Source: an uncultured Pelagibacteraceae bacterium (lineage in GTDB: Bacteria > Pseudomonadota > Alphaproteobacteria > Pelagibacterales > Pelagibacteraceae). From it: a stretch of 64,000 nt of DNA. The notes under the pieces are model-generated. The model was not told where the DNA came from. It saw only the letters and a program-made list of their open reading frames with translations, and did not search any database. The stretch is from NCBI GenBank assembly GCA_902627565.1, contig CACOJM010000004.1, positions 1-64,000 of the forward strand, read 5' to 3'. The position numbers were made by a program, and so were the translations under genes. Of the stretch, positions 1-8,587 are shown in pieces. Position 1 is the first letter of the stretch; every line of letters starts with the position of its first letter.

Positions 1-73
1 TATAAATTTCTCTGAAAAGTGGAGATAAATATGGGATTGGATGCATAGCAAAGATAATTAATTTTTTTTTCAT
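1..73 (-). CDS. Glycosyltransferase, N-terminal fragment (cut by window edge)
   Basis: Only the first 24 codons are inside the window. The ATG overlaps the stop of the upstream glycosyltransferase in an ATGA junction, so the two are translationally coupled. The visible N-terminus has a hydrophobic strand followed by HPIPYLSPLFRE, which resembles the HPIQY-SPLFR opening of GT-B family glycosyltransferases (GT4-like). Nothing can be said about donor or acceptor. It continues the minus-strand block that begins with the radical SAM gene. Confidence 0.6.
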   Translation of the reverse strand, partial: MKKKLIIFAMHPIPYLSPLFREIY

Positions 74-1065
74 AAAATTTTTTTAAAATTACTATCAAAG
101 TTTTTTTTTGAAAACTTATTGAAATATTGAGACTTATATTTAAAATTTGATAGATTTCTTTTTGACTTAGACAAATTATTTAAAATTTTAGTCATACCTA
201 TTTTGTCCTGATCATTTCTTGTTTGATAAGTATATTTTGTAAGACCATTGAATACTTCTATTGATGCTGAGTTTTTAGAGATTAGACATGGGGTATTAAA
301 AAATATGGAGTCTACTGCAGAGATTCCCAGTCCTGTTTCATCAGTCAAATAGATACTTAAGTCTGATTTACAATAAAAAGGTTTTAAATCTTTTACATAG
401 CCGTGAAAGTAAACATTTTTAATATTATTTTTTTTTACATATTTTTCCATTTTATTTTTTTGATCACCAATTCCAATAATATCTACATTGATATTTTTCA
501 ATTTTAATAATTTTAATGAATTTAATAAAAGCCAAAGTCCTCTTGTCACTTCTCCTCCTAAACGAGATATTGAAACTATGTTGAAATTTTTTTTCTTTTT
601 TTTATTATAAATGTTTATAAATTTTTTCTCGGTTTCAAATATTGAGTATGGATATATGACCGACACGTCTGGATTTGAAAAATTTAAACTTTTATATAAA
701 TAATTTTTTGAATAATTCGAACATGTGATATATTTCTTAAATTTAAAATTTGATAAAATTAGTTTCGCAAGTTTTGATCTGGGTTTCCAAATTTCAATTC
801 CATAAAAAAAGAAAAAAATTTTTTTCTTAAAAAAAATTAGAAAGACAAGATTTAAAATTGATATATGTGTTATAAATATATAATCAGATTTAATACAATT
901 ATAAAAAATTAGAAACAAATTAATTGGATTTATTCGTTTGCTTAACTCAAAAGTTTTATATTTAAAAAAATTGTTTTCATCTAAATGTTTTGAAAACATT
1001 TTTAAGTAAGTTTGGATACCACCTACACTGCTGGTATCTAAATTTAAAATAGTTATTTTTTTCAC
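70..1065 (-). CDS. GT4-family (GT-B fold) glycosyltransferase
   Basis: A 331-residue protein with the two-Rossmann layout of retaining GT4 enzymes. The N-terminus carries a GGIQTYL segment after the first strand, typical of the acceptor-side domain. The C-terminal half has a SRLGGEVTRG segment followed by a GLGISAVDS...TPCLIS stretch, which corresponds to the usual donor-binding E-x7-E region; here the classical acidic residues are partly replaced. It likely transfers a sugar from a nucleotide donor to a growing surface glycan at the cytoplasmic face of the inner membrane. It follows the radical SAM gene by 8 bases and overlaps the next glycosyltransferase, so the three form one operon. Substrate unknown. 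Confidence 0.8.
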   Translation of the reverse strand: MKKITILNLDTSSVGGIQTYLKMFSKHLDENNFFKYKTFELSKRINPINLFLIFYNCIKSDYIFITHISILNLVFLIFFKKKIFFFFYGIEIWKPRSKLAKLILSNFKFKKYITCSNYSKNYLYKSLNFSNPDVSVIYPYSIFETEKKFINIYNKKKKKNFNIVSISRLGGEVTRGLWLLLNSLKLLKLKNINVDIIGIGDQKNKMEKYVKKNNIKNVYFHGYVKDLKPFYCKSDLSIYLTDETGLGISAVDSIFFNTPCLISKNSASIEVFNGLTKYTYQTRNDQDKIGMTKILNNLSKSKRNLSNFKYKSQYFNKFSKKNFDSNFKKIL

Positions 1066-1073
1066 TTTAAATG

Positions 1074-2093
1074 TTATTGGATATATCTAAATAAGAGTTT
1101 GGCATCAGATATTTTTTCTTTATTTATTTGATTTATAAGAAAATAAGTATTTTGCAAAACTTCCTTTGAAGGAACATAAAACATTGAACAATCTCTGCAT
1201 GTTGATAATTTTTGATTATAAAATTGTTTTTTCATTGTTTTTCTAAAACGATTATTTAATATTTCTTCAAAACCATCGTTGATATTTCCAAGATTATATT
1301 TCGCATTAAAATCTAAACAACAAAGCATAATTTTTCCATCATAGGCCACTACAATTTCTGCGAAAGGATCAAAACAAGCAAAATCTTTTTCCTTACGAGT
1401 AAAGTTGTAATATTCATCTTTTATTTTTGGATTGTATTCAGATTTCATTATGCCTTTGGAAAATAGATTTGCTGGTTGCATATAATCAACCTTTATAAAA
1501 TTAACAAACTCACCCCATAGTTTTAAAAACTTTCTAAGATCTGTATTTTTAGTCATAGGTAGATGTATGTATCTATTCTGATTTTTTTTGTCTATATTTT
1601 GATTTAGGATTTTTAAATTATTATAAACTTTATCAAAATTTAAAGGGTATCTAAATTTTTCATAACTTTCTTTATCCCATCCCTCAACTGAAATTTGAAG
1701 ATTATCAACATACTTCAAACCTTCTAATGCTCTCGGTATCAGTGAAGCATTCGTTGATACATGATTTATGTAACCCAATTGTTTTGAAAATTTCATTATA
1801 AAGTTAAAGTCTGGATGAACAGTTGGTTCTGAAGTTATATAAACTTTTAAGGTTTGAAATCCAAATTTTTTACCATCAATTAATATTTTCTTAATTTGAT
1901 CAAGTGGCATTTTTCCAACCAATCTACTTTTTTCCATATGTTCTCTAGGACACATTGGACATTGAGCATTACACGTAGCAGCAATATCCAATCTAAGAAC
2001 TTTTGGTTTTCTATATTTAATAAATGAGTAAATTTGAATATATTTCCCATAACCAAAAACTTTTAATAGAATTTTTTTTAAGAAAGCTTTCAT
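1074..2093 (-). CDS. Radical SAM protein with SPASM-like C-terminus
   Basis: A 339-residue protein. The radical SAM 4Fe-4S motif C-x3-C-x2-C is at residues 41, 45 and 48, directly after a LDIAATC strand. The C-terminal third carries further cysteines (in CCLDF and CRDCSMF) that fit a SPASM/twitch auxiliary cluster. Such proteins often act on peptides or on glycan-associated small molecules in surface-polysaccharide islands, but no substrate can be read from the sequence. It is the first gene of a minus-strand block and is followed by two glycosyltransferases. A divergent CapK-like gene starts about 80 bases away, so the short A/T-rich gap must hold both promoters. Confidence 0.8.
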   Translation of the reverse strand: MKAFLKKILLKVFGYGKYIQIYSFIKYRKPKVLRLDIAATCNAQCPMCPREHMEKSRLVGKMPLDQIKKILIDGKKFGFQTLKVYITSEPTVHPDFNFIMKFSKQLGYINHVSTNASLIPRALEGLKYVDNLQISVEGWDKESYEKFRYPLNFDKVYNNLKILNQNIDKKNQNRYIHLPMTKNTDLRKFLKLWGEFVNFIKVDYMQPANLFSKGIMKSEYNPKIKDEYYNFTRKEKDFACFDPFAEIVVAYDGKIMLCCLDFNAKYNLGNINDGFEEILNNRFRKTMKKQFYNQKLSTCRDCSMFYVPSKEVLQNTYFLINQINKEKISDAKLLFRYIQ

Positions 2094-2171
2094 TATTAAG
2101 TATTTATAATTACTAATTATATTAATAAATGTTATTTTTGAATTACATTAAAAATAAAAAAAGGCAAGAAA

Positions 2172-3473
2172 ATGATTAATTTTGCTTACAATTTAAATAA
2201 AAATTTAGTTTTGAAAAGAAACTTATTTAGCAATAAAGACAAAAACTTTATCTTTGATTACCAACTAAAAAAATTGAATGAAGTATGGAAATACGTATTA
2301 AAGAAATATACTTTTTACTCAATATATAAGAAAGAAAATAATCTTCCTGATGATATTAATAGCTTAAATGAATTTAATAATTTTCCGATTATTTCTAAAA
2401 ATGATATTATAAAAAATTATGAAATCATTTTCAATGAGAGTAAAACAAACAAAAATACTTTTACTGGAGGTACCAGTGGTCCTGTCACCAGATTTCCAAC
2501 AGGATTTGTTGATTCAAAAAAAAATTTTATTAATCAGGCTTTTTTAAGGGAAAATTTTGAAATATTTCCTAGAGATAAATGTTTATATATATGGGGTCAT
2601 TCTCACAAATTTAATAAAAATTTAATTTCAAAATTTTATAGGGAAATAGCAAAAAAATTAAAAAATTTTTATTTTAGGAGATTACAATTATCTGCTTATG
2701 ATCTGAGTAGTCAAAATGTGAGTCAAATTTATGATCACCTTATTAAGCTACAACCATTTTATATTTTGACATATGCTTCAACTTTCTCATCGATTCTTAA
2801 TTTTTTTGATTTTAAAAATATAACTTATGAAAATAAAATTAAAATAATTTTAACTTCAGATAATTTATCATTAAATGATTATGAACTAGTTAAAAAAATT
2901 TTTCCACTATCAGAACTAATCAATGAGTTTGGTATGGCAGAATCAGGTGTGATAGGATATAATAAAAAAAATGAATTTTATAAAATTAAAACGTTATGGG
3001 ACTCATTTTTATTGCAATCAAAAGAAAAAAATTTAATTATCACTGATTTAGAAAAAAGAGTTTTTCCATTAATAAGATATTCACCAGATGATTTAATTGA
3101 AACTGATGATGATATATCAATTTTTGAATTTAAGATTTCTGGAAAAATTAGACCGTCATTTGAAATAAAGATTAAAAATGAGTATAAAAAAATTAGCTCA
3201 ATAATTTTTGATCATATTTACAAATTTGATAAATTTATAAGATCAACACAGTATCACTGGAATAAAGATAAAAAAAAGCTTGCAATTTTTTTTACATGCG
3301 ATTCTGAGGTCGAAAAAAGTTACTTATTAAATAAGTTAATCTCACACTTTGGAAGTGTGCCCCAAAATATTGATATATTCATCATTCATGACACTATAAA
3401 AACAAAGGCAGGTAAATTTATTTATCATTTAAAAGATGAGGATTTTTTTAAAAATAAAATTAATTTATCATAG
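2172..3473 (+). CDS. CapK/PaaK-like AMP-forming ligase family protein
   Basis: A 433-residue protein resembling the phenylacetate-CoA ligase/CapK branch of the adenylate-forming superfamily. A glycine/threonine-rich phosphate loop (FTGGTSGPVTRFPTG) lies near residues 96-110, and NEFGMAESG near residue 255 fits the adenylate-binding segment. CapK-like proteins are common in capsule and O-antigen islands, where they are suspected of activating a carboxylate for attachment to a sugar; no reaction is proven for most of them. The ATG has a weak upstream purine stretch (AAGGCAAG). It is followed after 47 bases by the ColD-like gene, probably in one transcript. Confidence 0.75.
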   Translation: MINFAYNLNKNLVLKRNLFSNKDKNFIFDYQLKKLNEVWKYVLKKYTFYSIYKKENNLPDDINSLNEFNNFPIISKNDIIKNYEIIFNESKTNKNTFTGGTSGPVTRFPTGFVDSKKNFINQAFLRENFEIFPRDKCLYIWGHSHKFNKNLISKFYREIAKKLKNFYFRRLQLSAYDLSSQNVSQIYDHLIKLQPFYILTYASTFSSILNFFDFKNITYENKIKIILTSDNLSLNDYELVKKIFPLSELINEFGMAESGVIGYNKKNEFYKIKTLWDSFLLQSKEKNLIITDLEKRVFPLIRYSPDDLIETDDDISIFEFKISGKIRPSFEIKIKNEYKKISSIIFDHIYKFDKFIRSTQYHWNKDKKKLAIFFTCDSEVEKSYLLNKLISHFGSVPQNIDIFIIHDTIKTKAGKFIYHLKDEDFFKNKINLS

Positions 3474-3520
3474 ATTTTATTTTCTAATTACTGTAATAGA
3501 CAAATTCTTAAATCTATAAT

Positions 3521-4729
3521 ATGAGCAAATTTAAATTTCCATTACTCTTCAAAGGTTTTAGTGAGTCAGACAAAAAAAAAGCAATAGAGATAATAAAATC
3601 TGGACAAATTACCATGTCCAATATAACGAAAAAATTTGAAAAAGAATTTGCGAAAACAGTTGGGGCAAAATATGCATTAATGGTTAATTCTGGGTCATCT
3701 GCTAATTTATTAGCTGCTTTTGCTTCATGTAATCCAATAAGAAAAAATAGATTTTCTTATGGTCAAGAATTCTTAATATCTGCAGTTTGTTGGCCAACAT
3801 CATTATGGCCTTTCGTACAAGCCGGTCTCAAACCAGTTTTTGTAGATGTTGATTTAGACACTTTAAATATAAGTATAAAAGATTTGAAAAGAAAGATTAA
3901 CTCGAAAACTAAAGTAATTGTTTTAGTTCATGTTCTGGGATTGTGCTCAGACTTAGATGAAATAAGAAAAATATGTAAAAAAAGAAAAATCATACTTATC
4001 GAGGATTCATGTGAAGCATTTGGATCAATTTATAAAAAAAAATTTTTAGGTACCTTATCAGACTTTGGAACTTATTCTTTTTATTATTCGCACCAAATAA
4101 CATCAGGAGAAGGTGGAATGATAGTGTGTCAGGATTCTAAAGATTACGAAATTCTTCTTTCATTACGAGCTCATGGATGGACAAGGGATTTTATCAATAG
4201 AAAATCTACCGAAAAGAAATTCCCAAAAATGGATAAGAGATTTCTTTTTATAAATTCTGGGTTTAATTTGAGAGCGACTGAAATACAAGCAGCTATCGCT
4301 TACAATCAATTTAAAAAATTTAAAGTAAAAAAAGAAATTCGAAAATATAATAAAAATCTAATTCATAAAAAATTAATTTCTCATAAAAAATGGAAAAATC
4401 AATTTACAATAATAAATGAAAATCATAATACTGATCCTAATTGGTTTGGTATTCCTATTTTAATAAATAAAAAATTCAGTAAAAATAAAAATTTGTATTT
4501 AAATAAGCTTCAAGAAAATGGTGTAGAAAATAGACCAATTATAAGTGGAAATTTTGTTAATCAACCTTCTTTTAAACTTTATAAGTTTAAAAACCATAAC
4601 TATAAAAAAACACTCAAAAATTCTCAAATTATTCATGATAGAGGATTTTTCATAGGTCTACAAAATCATAAAATTAGTAATAATCTTGCTAACTTTGTGG
4701 TCGAAAAATTATTAAAAATTTTTATTTAA
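3521..4729 (+). CDS. ColD-like PLP-dependent sugar 3-dehydratase (DegT/DnrJ fold)
   Basis: A 402-residue member of the DegT/DnrJ/EryC1 family. At the position where true aminotransferases have the Schiff-base lysine (SF-x3-K-x-x-T-x-GEGG) this protein has histidine 191, in SFYYSHQITSGEGG. Replacement of that lysine by histidine is the hallmark of the 3-dehydratases ColD and RfbH/E1, which remove the C3 hydroxyl of a 4-keto-6-deoxy sugar using PMP. Segments LRAHGWTR, WFGIPI, RPIISGNF and GFFIG also resemble ColD. The cysteine cluster of the iron-sulfur RfbH type is absent, so a ColD-type mechanism without a partner reductase is favoured. The natural substrate could be GDP-4-keto-6-deoxymannose or the heptose equivalent made in this island. 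Confidence 0.85.
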   Translation: MSKFKFPLLFKGFSESDKKKAIEIIKSGQITMSNITKKFEKEFAKTVGAKYALMVNSGSSANLLAAFASCNPIRKNRFSYGQEFLISAVCWPTSLWPFVQAGLKPVFVDVDLDTLNISIKDLKRKINSKTKVIVLVHVLGLCSDLDEIRKICKKRKIILIEDSCEAFGSIYKKKFLGTLSDFGTYSFYYSHQITSGEGGMIVCQDSKDYEILLSLRAHGWTRDFINRKSTEKKFPKMDKRFLFINSGFNLRATEIQAAIAYNQFKKFKVKKEIRKYNKNLIHKKLISHKKWKNQFTIINENHNTDPNWFGIPILINKKFSKNKNLYLNKLQENGVENRPIISGNFVNQPSFKLYKFKNHNYKKTLKNSQIIHDRGFFIGLQNHKISNNLANFVVEKLLKIFI

Positions 4730-4758
4730 AAAAAATAAATAAAAAGTAATTGACTAAT

Positions 4759-5649
4759 CTATCTTCTAAATAATTTCTTCAATAGTTTCGATCGTCTTAT
4801 CAAATAATACGGCTTTAAAATAAATATCGATAATAAACAATTTGAAATTATTTTAATCAAATTTAATAGATCTAGTGTGTGATATCCGGTTACAACTGGT
4901 TCATGTGGCATCTCAGATTTTTTACCAAAACCCAAAAACATTTTTAATCTATCATCAATATGATTTAAGTAGGAGGGGTTAATTATAACTTTTTCACTAT
5001 CTTCAACATTATTATCAACTTGAATGAAAAGAGATGTTCTCATCCAAAAAGGATCAAAATATGGCTTTGCCCTATGAATAGCTTTATGATTATAAATAAT
5101 TAAACTTCCAATGGGATTTTTAAAACTAATAATTTTATCAGAGTATTCATTATCAATTATATAATCTCTGATATTTGGTTCCTTAAAATTTTTACTAAAT
5201 TTTTCACTGTCCTTTATTATTTGAAATTCACCTTTAGTTACATCCTTGAGATAGACTATAAAGATTAATCCTTTATAATCCTTCTTTTTTTGGTAAGCTT
5301 TGTCGTCTGTATGCCAAGGCATTTTAGCTCCACTAAGTGTTGAATAAACTCTGTGAGCTTTTAATCTAAATTCCGGACCTATATATTTACTACATATATC
5401 AAGAAGTGTTTTTGAGGTAACTATATCACAAACTGTTTTAGATTTTGCAATTGCCATTGAATGAAACCATCCATTAAATGTTTTCGTTGGCAAAATATCA
5501 TTTTTGTTTATTTTGAAATTCCATAAAGATAATTCATTTTTAATTTTTTTCACGTTTTCTGTTGTAATAACGCTATCTGAATTATAATATGTGTTACTTG
5601 ATATCTGATTACAAATTTCATCAACATTTAAGCTTTGAAAATGGTCCAT
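4759..5649 (-). CDS. PhyH-family Fe(II)/2-oxoglutarate dioxygenase-like protein
   Basis: A 296-residue phytanoyl-CoA dioxygenase-like protein. The facial triad is visible as H113-x-D115 (WHTDD) and distal H192 (AIHRAKP), with R204 (WMRTS) suited to bind 2-oxoglutarate. The last 40 residues are hydrophobic then basic, possibly a membrane-associated tail. Enzymes of this family hydroxylate small molecules, lipids or sugars; the substrate here is unknown. It stands alone on the minus strand, tail to tail with the ColD-like gene and head to head with the HddC-GmhB fusion, so it is a one-gene insertion in the island. Confidence 0.75.
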   Translation of the reverse strand: MDHFQSLNVDEICNQISSNTYYNSDSVITTENVKKIKNELSLWNFKINKNDILPTKTFNGWFHSMAIAKSKTVCDIVTSKTLLDICSKYIGPEFRLKAHRVYSTLSGAKMPWHTDDKAYQKKKDYKGLIFIVYLKDVTKGEFQIIKDSEKFSKNFKEPNIRDYIIDNEYSDKIISFKNPIGSLIIYNHKAIHRAKPYFDPFWMRTSLFIQVDNNVEDSEKVIINPSYLNHIDDRLKMFLGFGKKSEMPHEPVVTGYHTLDLLNLIKIISNCLLSIFILKPYYLIRRSKLLKKLFRR

Positions 5650-5752
5650 TTTAAGTTTTATTTTATTTCTTAATATATCTATAACTTATTTAATACATAA
5701 ATTAAATTAATTTAAAAAAGATATAGAGTAAAAAGATTAAATTATCAAAATT

Positions 5753-7003
5753 ATGCAAGTAGTTCTTCAATCAGGTGGTTTAGGAAAAAGATTATATCCA
5801 CTTACTAAAAATAAACCAAAATGTTTTCTTAATATTAATGGAAAGTCTATTTTCTCTTTCCAATACAATAATCTAAAAAAATATAATTTACATAAAAATT
5901 TAATAATTATATCTAATGAAAATCATATAGAATTTTTCAAAAAGTTTTTTCGAAATAAGAAGAGTAAGCCAAAAATTATTTCTGAAAAGTATGGTTTAGG
6001 ATCTGGAGGGTCTTTGAAGAAAAATATAAAGGTATTAGAAAAACAATTCTTATTAATCTACTTAGATATTTTTTTTTCAAATATAAATTTTAAAAAGTTT
6101 TTAAGTACTTATAAAAATGAAAATAAAATTTTTTCACATATTTCAAGTCACAGATGGGATAGTGATTTAATTGATGTAGATCAAAATAATATAATCAAAA
6201 AAATACATAAAAAGAATCATAATCATAATTCTTTATCAAGAACATCAATATCTGGAATATATTTATTAAATAAAAGCTTATTGTACAATTTCAAAATTAA
6301 AAAGTTTGATCTAACTAAATTAATAATTAAAAAATTTAATAAAAATAAATTCTATTCATACTTTTCTAATGAAAACTTTAGAGATTTTGGAACAAAAGAA
6401 AGATATAGTAAATTAAAAAAAAATTTTAAACAAGGCAAAAACAAATTTTCAGTTATTTTAGATCGTGATGGGACAATAATTTCTGAAAAAAAATTTTTAA
6501 GTTCAGAAAATGATATTAAATTTTATTCTCAGTTTATTAATTTTTTAAGTATATTAAAAAATAAAAATGTAATTATTATTTGTATTACAAATCAACCAGG
6601 TATAGCAAAAGGTTTTATTAAAGAAAAAAAAGTCAATAAAATCCACAATATATTAAATCAAAAACTTTTTTCAAAAACTGGAGCTGCATTCGATAGATTT
6701 TATTATTGCCCACATCATCCGGAAAAAGGTTTTAAAGGTGAAATAAAAAAACTTAAAATAAAATGTTTGTGTAGAAAACCGAATATAAAACTTTTTTCAA
6801 AAGCAATATCCGACTTCGATTTAGATAAAAGATCAATATTAAATATCGGAAACTCATGGATTGACATGGAAGCTGGAATAAAATCTGGTATTAAAAACAA
6901 CTTTTTAATAAACCATAATATAAATGAGATTAAAGGGAACAAAAAAATTAAAACTTTGAATTTTAAGAGTTTAACAAAAATAATAAAAAAAATTAAAATT
7001 TGA
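5753..7003 (+). CDS. hddC/gmhB: Fused heptose-1-phosphate guanylyltransferase (HddC-like) and heptose-1,7-bisphosphate phosphatase (GmhB)
   Basis: A 416-residue two-domain protein. Residues 1-225 form a sugar-1-phosphate nucleotidyltransferase with the GG-x-G-x-RL signature (SGGLGKRLYPLT) and the lysine in NKPKC. Residues 230-400 form a HAD phosphatase with the nucleophile pair D237 and D239 (LDRDGT) and the GmhB zinc site C319, H321, C338 and C340. Together these carry out dephosphorylation of D-glycero-D-manno-heptose 1,7-bisphosphate and GMP transfer to the resulting 1-phosphate, yielding GDP-heptose. In most bacteria hddC and gmhB are separate genes. The 3' end overlaps the convergent gmd-like gene by 11 bases. 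The HddC assignment rests on context; another NDP-sugar is possible. Confidence 0.85.
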   Translation: MQVVLQSGGLGKRLYPLTKNKPKCFLNINGKSIFSFQYNNLKKYNLHKNLIIISNENHIEFFKKFFRNKKSKPKIISEKYGLGSGGSLKKNIKVLEKQFLLIYLDIFFSNINFKKFLSTYKNENKIFSHISSHRWDSDLIDVDQNNIIKKIHKKNHNHNSLSRTSISGIYLLNKSLLYNFKIKKFDLTKLIIKKFNKNKFYSYFSNENFRDFGTKERYSKLKKNFKQGKNKFSVILDRDGTIISEKKFLSSENDIKFYSQFINFLSILKNKNVIIICITNQPGIAKGFIKEKKVNKIHNILNQKLFSKTGAAFDRFYYCPHHPEKGFKGEIKKLKIKCLCRKPNIKLFSKAISDFDLDKRSILNIGNSWIDMEAGIKSGIKNNFLINHNINEIKGNKKIKTLNFKSLTKIIKKIKI

Positions 7004-8018
7004 TATCTGATCTGTAAAAATCTGATTCTATCATCATTTTTACTAATTGTTTAAAATTTATTTTAGGTCTCCATTTAATCATTTTTTTTGCTTTTGATGC
7101 ATCGCCTTGAAGTAAATCAACTTCAGCTGGTCTAAAAAATTTTTTATTAATCTTAATAATTACTTTATTATTTTTAGTATTTATTAAAACTTCTTTCATA
7201 CCTCTACCTTTCCATTTGCATTTTAATCCTAAACATTTAACTGATTCATTTATAAAATCTTTAATAGAATAAGTTTTCCCCGTTGAAATAACAAAATCTT
7301 CAGGCTTTCTTTGTTGCATCATTTTCCAAATTGCTTCAACGTAGTCACCTGCGTATCCCCAATCCCTTTTTGCATAAATATTTCCAAGCTCAAGATAATT
7401 TAATTCACCTTTTTTAATTTTTGATAGTCCTAAAGTGATTTTTCTTGTTACAAATTCTTCACCTCTCAATGGAGACTCATGATTAAATAATATACCTGAT
7501 GTTGCAAATATATTATAAGACTCTCTATAATTTCTTACCATAAAATGACCATATAATTTTGACACTGCATAAGGACTTCGTGGGTAAAAAGGAGTTTTTT
7601 CATTTTGGGGTGTCTCAATTACTTTTCCATACATTTCAGATGAGGAAGCTTGGTAAAATTTAATTTTATTTTTTTGATTTCTTATCACCTCTAAGATTCT
7701 AAGTGGACCTAGGGCGGTTACATTTGAAGTTGTTAATGGGCTATTGAAAGATGTTGAAACAAATGATTGAGCTGCAAAATTATAAACCTCATCTATTTTA
7801 TATTTTTCAAAAAGTCTATTTATCTCATTAATTTCTCCAAGTTCCATCTCCTCACGTAAAATTTCTTTATCAATTCCAAGGTATCTTAATCTCCAATTTG
7901 TATTTCTTGCAGATCTTCTATCAGTTCCAATAACTTTGTATTTTTTTTTTAAGAGATATTTTGCTAAATAAGCCCCATCTTGACCGGATATTCCAGTAAT
8001 TAAAGCTGTTTTTCTCAT
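6993..8018 (-). CDS. gmd: GDP-mannose 4,6-dehydratase family protein (GDP-mannose or GDP-heptose)
   Basis: A 341-residue extended SDR. The NADP site is TGISGQDGAYLA at the N-terminus, the catalytic S-Y-K set is in ASSSEMYG and SPYAVSK, and the Gmd-specific segments NHESPLRGEEFVTRKIT and RDWGYAGDYVE are present. The family converts GDP-mannose to GDP-4-keto-6-deoxymannose in the cytoplasm; homologues such as DmhA and WcbK do the same on GDP-D-glycero-D-manno-heptose. The gene starts 2 bases after gmhA ends, which favours a heptose substrate, but the sequence alone does not decide. It ends the minus-strand block radical SAM-gmhA-gmd. Confidence 0.88.
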   Translation of the reverse strand: MRKTALITGISGQDGAYLAKYLLKKKYKVIGTDRRSARNTNWRLRYLGIDKEILREEMELGEINEINRLFEKYKIDEVYNFAAQSFVSTSFNSPLTTSNVTALGPLRILEVIRNQKNKIKFYQASSSEMYGKVIETPQNEKTPFYPRSPYAVSKLYGHFMVRNYRESYNIFATSGILFNHESPLRGEEFVTRKITLGLSKIKKGELNYLELGNIYAKRDWGYAGDYVEAIWKMMQQRKPEDFVISTGKTYSIKDFINESVKCLGLKCKWKGRGMKEVLINTKNNKVIIKINKKFFRPAEVDLLQGDASKAKKMIKWRPKINFKQLVKMMIESDFYRSDIKF

Positions 8019-8020
8019 TA

Positions 8021-8587
8021 TTAAAATTTGAACTCAACTAATTCACAAATTAAGTGAAGTATCGTTATATGTAATTCTTGTATTCTGTCAACTCTTTTAG
8101 CGGGAGCTTTGATACATAAATCTACATTAAATTTTTTATTATTTTTTCCTGTTAATAATATTGAATTTAATTTCATTTTTTTTGCTTTTTTTAAAACTTC
8201 TAAGATATTTTTACTTGTACCACTTGTAGAAATAGCAAAAACTAAATCACCGGTTTTTCCTAAGCCTTCTAATTGTCTAGCAAAGATTTTATTGTAATTA
8301 TAGTCATTGGCAATTGCCGTCATTGCAGAAACATTTGAATTTAAACAAATTGCAGGAAGAGCTTTCCTGTCTTTCATATATTTTCCTAAAAGCTCAGCAC
8401 TTATATGCATGGCATCAGATGCAGATCCTCCGTTACCACAAAAAAAAATTCGATTTTTTGGTAAAGTTTTTTTACAAAGATTGACAGCTTTTAGAATATC
8501 ATTTTTTACGTTTTTAAGATTATTAAAATTTGAATTTATTTCACTAATTCTTTTATTAAGAATATAATTATTTGATTCTTTAAACAC
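8021..8587 (-). CDS. gmhA: Sedoheptulose-7-phosphate isomerase (phosphoheptose isomerase)
   Basis: A 188-residue SIS-domain protein of normal GmhA length. FFCGNGGSASDAMH, SAELLGKY, STSGTSKNIL and the C-terminal ELHITILHLICELVE segment are all typical; the last holds catalytic and metal-site residues. It converts sedoheptulose 7-phosphate to D-glycero-D-manno-heptose 7-phosphate, the first step of the GDP-heptose route. HddA and the HddC-GmhB fusion for the next steps are also in the island. Its start overlaps the stop of the upstream radical SAM gene by 8 bases, showing translational coupling, and gmd follows immediately. Confidence 0.93.
   Translation of the reverse strand: MFKESNNYILNKRISEINSNFNNLKNVKNDILKAVNLCKKTLPKNRIFFCGNGGSASDAMHISAELLGKYMKDRKALPAICLNSNVSAMTAIANDYNYNKIFARQLEGLGKTGDLVFAISTSGTSKNILEVLKKAKKMKLNSILLTGKNNKKFNVDLCIKAPAKRVDRIQELHITILHLICELVEFKF

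Noticed and set aside
3521..4729. RfbH-type (iron-sulfur) identity for the 3-dehydratase
   Set aside because: The cysteine cluster typical of RfbH/E1 is not in the corresponding region; similarity segments favour ColD.
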